A DNA stretch of 22,119 bases from Pholiota molesta (taxonomy: Eukaryota > Basidiomycota > Agaricomycetes > Agaricales > Strophariaceae). Position numbers and translations under genes: made by a program. Position 1 is the stretch's first letter; every line of letters begins with the position of its first letter. The notes under the pieces are model-generated. The model was not told the origin of the DNA. It ran no database searches and worked only from the letters and a program-made list of their open reading frames with translations. This document shows, piece by piece, positions 17,642-22,119 of this stretch. The DNA is taken from contig JACGCK010000462.1 in NCBI GenBank assembly GCA_014925825.1, forward strand, positions 1 through 22,119. The letters run 5' to 3'.

Positions 17642-19022
17642 TCAGACACGTTGGTGGCCCACTGGAACAGAATCTGCGGAGCCATACGCGCTCGAATCGA
17701 GATTATGTGTAGCGCGATCGCCCATAGACGAGGCCTTATTGATTATGTGAAGAGTCGTTAGAATTGTCGCATAATAAATTTATAAACTAAAACTGACTGA
17801 GGACGGTAGGACGGGGGCTTGTGGGGTAGCCACTTGTGTCATATAAGGACCTTGACCCTGGGCAGGCCAAGATGTATCCTCAGAAGCCGTTGGGGAAGAA
17901 AGATGCTGCCTATTTCTGGCGATTCGTCTTCGGTGATGAATATACCAGTACAATGCTCCAAATAAAATGGTAAGGCCAAATAACCCTCCTACAAGTCCTC
18001 CTCCTATTGCGTTCGCGTGCGCAATTGAGGAGGAAGAGGATTCTTCAGTGGCGGCCGGTGAAGAGATAACAGCGGATGCTGTCGTACTAGCTGGTATTGT
18101 CGTACTAGCTGGTATTGATTGTGAACTCATAGTTGATGAAGCAATCTTGGTCGACGACGTAACCTTGGCCGATGCCGATGCCTTTGTTGTTGGAGTGACA
18201 GTAGAGCTTGTCGGTGACGGTATTGCACTGGATTCCGTGAGGTCTAGCGATAATGTTTAGCATCTTGTTGGCTTAAAGAATGTGACGGAACTTACTGGCG
18301 TTGTTTCTAGCATTCGTTTGGTCCCAATTATCGACTGCCTGGATTATATTCCATTTGAGTTTTGTTTTCCTCCGAAACTGCGAGAATTACCTCCATATCT
18401 AAGTATGCCCACCCCGGAACCGAGACTCCAGAAGGAATTGGTTCGGGATACCTACAAGAACCCATGTAAGCGGTCATTAAATTTCATAGATCCTATGGCT
18501 GACTGACGTATCAGTGTATACCATGGCACAGTTGGCCGACCATACACTCCATCTATTATTTGAAGAAGAATGAGGATCAATGATTGTTCGAAAATAAAAA
18601 GATGCCCTACGAGAGATATGTTCGGCCCTGGCAAGCGCCGCAAGCACTCATAAGCGAGTATGTTACAGTATTACACTGGCAAGGATTCGCGTTCTGTAAG
18701 GTTGGTCCCAAATAATGAGTGTTATCTGGAAGGGCAGCAACAGGGAAGGCTAATCATATTGATACATTGGCGCGTGTTGGTAAAAAACATTGCTAGATGC
18801 TCACGACCGCCATTGCACACCGCTAGAAGAGAGGATGCGACCGAACATGGAGTCTGGTTCTCTGCATTGGAGGTCTGATGAAATTATATGTCAATAATGT
18901 CGCATAGAAAAGGGGAGGAAATAGTTTACCCAGTTGTAGAACGGAAGGCAAGAAGCATCGGATTGAGCGGCGGTGCTCTGCAAATAAGAGAAGGTAAAGA
19001 ATGTCGAGAGCAACCACAGCAT
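17642..19022 (-). CDS. eight-cysteine, single-pass membrane protein (paralog B)
   Basis: Function unknown. Exons 19022-18930, 18874-18805, 18725-18611, 18552-18508, 18451-18391, 18338-18296, 18243-17798 and 17734-17642 sum to 966 nt, 321 aa, with every phase closing. A signal peptide starts MLWLLSTFFTFSYLQSTAAQ. The ectodomain aligns with paralog A cysteine for cysteine: DASC, TPC, AVC, NPCQC, SACGAC and SANC; YLGP, YSL-SACG-C and YPEPIPSGVSVPGWAYL match closely. The stalk is Ser/Thr-rich with a direct repeat (IPASTT twice, coded by tandem 18-nt units at about 18090-18125). The membrane segment AIGGGLVGGLFGLTILFGAL is followed by HHRRR. The last intron (17735-17797, branch CTAAC) leads to the C-terminal exon ending VGHQRV; without it the protein would stop at 17780 after SFSL. 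The N-terminal intron 18726-18804 was given the GTGAGC donor. Confidence 0.82.
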
Positions 19023-21497
19023 CTTCTAACAAGTGAGATGGGGCGAGCCTGAAGGGAAGCTTTTCATTCTTATGGCCCAAGGCATTATAACAGCAGAAAG
19101 ACAAGAAAGTTCCCAAAGTATACGGAAGTGTCCATCCCATGTTGCCCTTGACAGTTCGCCCTTGAAATTTTGCGATCCGGCTTCTGTAGCCTTCTATCGA
19201 GGCACAATAATATCAGAGAAGACATCCAAGGTTCCGTCAATGAAAGCACGAAGGCATGCGATCCAGTCACCGCTTTCACATCCCACGCCTGGCAGCAAGA
19301 AAGTATGATATATATGCCAACACAGATCAAAAGCGCATGTTGTGCGGGACCATCATCTTCGAAGGAAGAGAATGTTCCACGTATGAACGATGTCGAGAGG
19401 TTCTTTGCGAAATGAGTCCGCGAGGACTACTTCAGGATACTCATCCCTCGGAAAAGTTATCCCCTGAAGTCAGCAAAGTCCACAAAGCCCCCTGACTCCG
19501 AATGCAGACGAGTTACCGTAGATCAGCAATTTCCTTGGCTAGCATCCACATATCCCGCAAGTAGGCTGTAGCGAATAATCGATGAACACCCGTCTACTGA
19601 GTGGCATATGCCGCGTAACTATCTTTACCGAGGCATCTGGCAGCGGTGATACCAGTGCTTTGATTTTGCCGGGGTTTGACATGCCATTTTCAAGGTTCAG
19701 GGGGAAAGCAGGATTAAAAGACAAGCAGTAAATCCCCATGGTCTACAATTTTAGGCTGTATAAGACTTAAGTGTAGGCGATAAGCGGATATGGAGGATGC
19801 CGTTCATACTCCCGTTCAATGCTCCAATTGTGATTCTGCTTACCTTGTTGAGTCTTCACTCTTGTTGTACGTAGCATGCGAAGACTGTGAAGATGTAACT
19901 GATCATAGCACCTGGTTCATTCAGGCAATCAAGGTTAAGTATATGCGGATGGATGCAGAAGTTAGGTGACCAATGAGGGGCATAAGAGTAATCGTACATA
20001 CGAGCGAGTCGGCGACGGCCACGGTGGTTTGGTCAAGGTTTGACCTTACATGGCATCAGCGGAGTCGAATTGGTATAGCGAGTGATCGAAACTTCGAAAT
20101 GGGACTGACTCCGCGGCTAGCGCAATGGGAGTGTGGCGTCGTGTAGGTCCATCCATCATAAATGTAGTGAGTACCAATACATACTTCCACGGATACGAAC
20201 TTGCAAAGCTCATAAAAAAAAAAAGAAATTGTTATCTATATGTAAAAGGTGTGTAGATCGACAAGACTGGTACTTCTTTCCTCTAACTTGCTTACCACCG
20301 CTCTGCGACCTCGTGAAACATGTCTTCCGACAGATCAATTGCAGGACAGTTCATCAGAGCAGCTGCCTTCTCAGGCTCATGCTCAGCAAATCATAAGAGA
20401 AGTCAAGAACAGAACATAAACACACCCTTTCCTTCTGTGCAGAGTCCAGAACATACTGCTTTCTTTAGCCCTTCATACGATGCAATATGTTGTGTGAAAA
20501 CAATATGAATCGAATTTGCACACGGTATAATTAAAGCAGAATCGCAGATAAAGGCGCATCCGAATACACAATAGCTTTAAACGGGCGTATTGATGCAACT
20601 TATCCTTGTTCTGCGAGTCCTTTCCTTTCCGATTTAAAGGCGCGCCTATCACCATGAAATCAGTCATCACCCCCAATGATCATATATCATTCCTCGAATT
20701 GTTGCTAGAATTTTGGAATTGGGTCAGCCTTAAAAAGGGTCTGAATTTTTGCTGAATATCCGCAGAAGGTCCTGTGTTGCTCCTGACATTCATGCCAAGT
20801 CTATTCTAGCACAAATCGCATACTCTTGCTAGGGAATAAGACACCCTGTTGCAAACACATGGCGACGGCGAAGGCGTGTTTGGATCTTTGCATATTTTGA
20901 ACCCATCACTTCGACAAGATGGGGAGAGGAACACTCTTCTCAAGGGCTCTGGCCCACGCGATTCTCTTGGCTGCGCCTTTTCTTAGCTCAAGATATATGA
21001 AAGCAAGTGCGATGTATTGGGGACTATGATCCTAGCCTGCTCTTTGTTAGACCGCATCAACCTGCGCAGAGATCATCTCGTCGACAAGATATTGAACACG
21101 GCTGGCTGGATACTTAGCGCAAAATGCGCTTCGACCTCTGAAAACCATTCCGTCAGATTGTAAGCACTGTTGTAGCCTATGTACCGGTAAGAACGGAGGC
21201 TACGTCGATGTTGCAATGTTTCTAGGACTCTCAGCGTGCATTAAAGTTCATCTGTGCGATATTTTGGAGATGATGATGCGGAGGAACTAAGCTAAATAAA
21301 ATTTCAGCGCTCCTGATGCATCAGGCAGAAGAATATGTAACCAAAACAGCTTACCATGGTGCTTTTCAGTATGATCCAATTAGAAAATACTGATATTGTA
21401 AATAACCTATCGACTTATCCGCAGGAGGCAGGAAAAAGATCTCTTCAGCTGAGTATATTTATCACATTTCGACTGAATCTAGAATAAAACATATGAT
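19023..21497. other. 2.5 kb region without a recognisable gene
   Basis: I see no conserved domain, RNA gene or mobile-element signature on either strand. Open frames of 60-110 aa occur (for example 19033-19308 plus, 19085-19330 minus, 20133-20396 plus) but have no splice-consistent extension or family resemblance. The left end must contain the promoter of paralog B. A poly-A run lies near 20215-20224. Fast-evolving small genes or a decayed element could be hidden here. Confidence 0.4.
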
Positions 21498-22119
21498 TTA
21501 CTCGCCAAATGCGTGGCGCATGAATACCCTTTTGTGTAACTTCGATCCTGCTTCCTCAATAGCATCTATTTCTTCGGCGGTTAAATCCGGCAGGTTTTCA
21601 ACGCTAAGGAATTCTTGAATGCGTTCTGCTTTGGTGGATGTACTGAATATAAAGACGGTCAATTTATGAGGTAGGCTTCTATCCGACAATGCAGAGACAT
21701 ACGTGACAGCAACAGCGCCTTTCTGGAAAATCCACTTGGTCAAAACCTGACCAGCGCTCACAGACACCCCGCTTGTCTTTTTGAGGCGTTCCAGAACGCT
21801 AGCAATGACGGGATCAAGTGGGCCACCTGGCGCGCGAACAATCGGGGTAAGACCGCCGTAGGACTCAATGATGATGCCTCGTTCCTGGCACAACTTAACA
21901 ATCGGCTCGGCTGCTTTCCAGACGTAGGGGTGAAATTCGATCTGTCCATGAAAATGAGGATATGCGTAGATTGATATAATAAAACGAGTTTATTTTTTAC
22001 CTGATTCGCGGCGGGACTACCGTTCCACTTTCCAGGACAACTTTGAGATCTTCAACTTTGAAGTTAGATACACCGATGGCCTTGGCCAGACCGTCGCGAT
22101 ATACCTCCTCTAGCCCTGC
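21498..22119 (-). CDS. aldo-keto reductase, C-terminal part (start beyond the right edge)
   Basis: NAD(P)H-dependent oxidoreductase of the aldo-keto reductase superfamily, which reduces carbonyl groups; the substrate is unknown. Exons read are 22119-22001 (partial), 21941-21703 and 21642-21498, with introns of 59 and 60 nt. Visible motifs in order are LAKAIGVSNFKVEDLKVVLE, NQIEFHPYVWKAAEPIV, ERGIIIESYGGLTPI, SAGQVLTKWIFQKGAVAV, TSTKAERIQEFLSV and LTAEEIDAIEEAG. These correspond to the second half of the TIM barrel, including the cofactor-binding STKAER segment. The catalytic Asp, Tyr, Lys and His lie upstream, outside the window. The frame breaks at about 22013-22015: VSNF and IEFHPY are joined only if one C is missing from a CCC run. 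The 60-nt intron 21643-21702 has no stop in frame and would add 20 aa if kept. Confidence 0.88.

Noticed and set aside
20095..20140. Sequence slightly like a tRNA D-arm (GGCTAGCGCAATGGG)
   Set aside because: No matching T arm, anticodon stem or acceptor stem can be drawn.
1..22119. CRISPR arrays, bacterial operons, viral or toxin genes
   Set aside because: No regularly spaced repeats, no prokaryotic gene layout and no recognisable viral or toxin motif anywhere in the window.

Overview
This window is nuclear DNA from a filamentous fungus, most likely a basidiomycete of the Agaricomycetes type. The evidence is the gene structure (many GT-AG introns, mostly 46-68 nt, often with CTAAC/CTAAT-like branch sites), compact spacing with genes on both strands, and the gene content: a DUF7918-type protein and an HSP9/12 protein beside conserved eukaryotic genes. 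No CRISPR array, operon or insertion sequence is visible. I could not name the species.

Layout, left to right. (-) TAF7, a TFIID subunit, runs off the left edge (1-1277). (-) A Sam37/metaxin-type mitochondrial outer-membrane import subunit lies at 1591-2938. (-) A DUF7918-like protein at 3398-5077 shares a divergent promoter with (+) an APE1/ExoIII-type AP endonuclease at 5462-6849. (-) An intronless phospholipase/carboxylesterase-type alpha/beta hydrolase lies at 7154-8065. A 2 kb region without recognisable protein genes follows; it carries two identical tRNA-Phe(GAA) genes and several hairpins. (-) OTU1/YOD1 deubiquitinase (10129-11634) is divergent from (+) an HSP9/HSP12 stress protein (12009-12377). 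(-) CHMP7-like ESCRT-III protein lies at 12888-14731. (-) Two tandem paralogous secreted/single-pass membrane proteins with an eight-cysteine ectodomain lie at 15442-16773 and 17642-19022. About 2.5 kb without a recognisable gene follows, and then (-) the C-terminal part of an aldo-keto reductase (21498 to the right edge).

The genes do not form one pathway. They are mostly housekeeping functions: transcription initiation, mitochondrial import, base-excision repair, ubiquitin/p97 quality control, ESCRT-III. The least explained part is the tandem eight-cysteine receptor-like pair, which looks like a locally duplicated surface-protein family of unknown function.

Two points affect any reuse of this annotation. 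First, three conserved genes (TAF7, Sam37, AKR) each need one extra base at or beside a short homopolymer to read through their conserved core, and the TAF7 tail needs more. The pattern of single-base losses suggests unpolished long-read sequence more than gene decay, because six other multi-exon or long genes read cleanly. Second, two introns, in HSP12 and CHMP7, appear to use GC-AG splice sites. Exon boundaries were derived by hand from translation, phase and family resemblance, with no transcript data.
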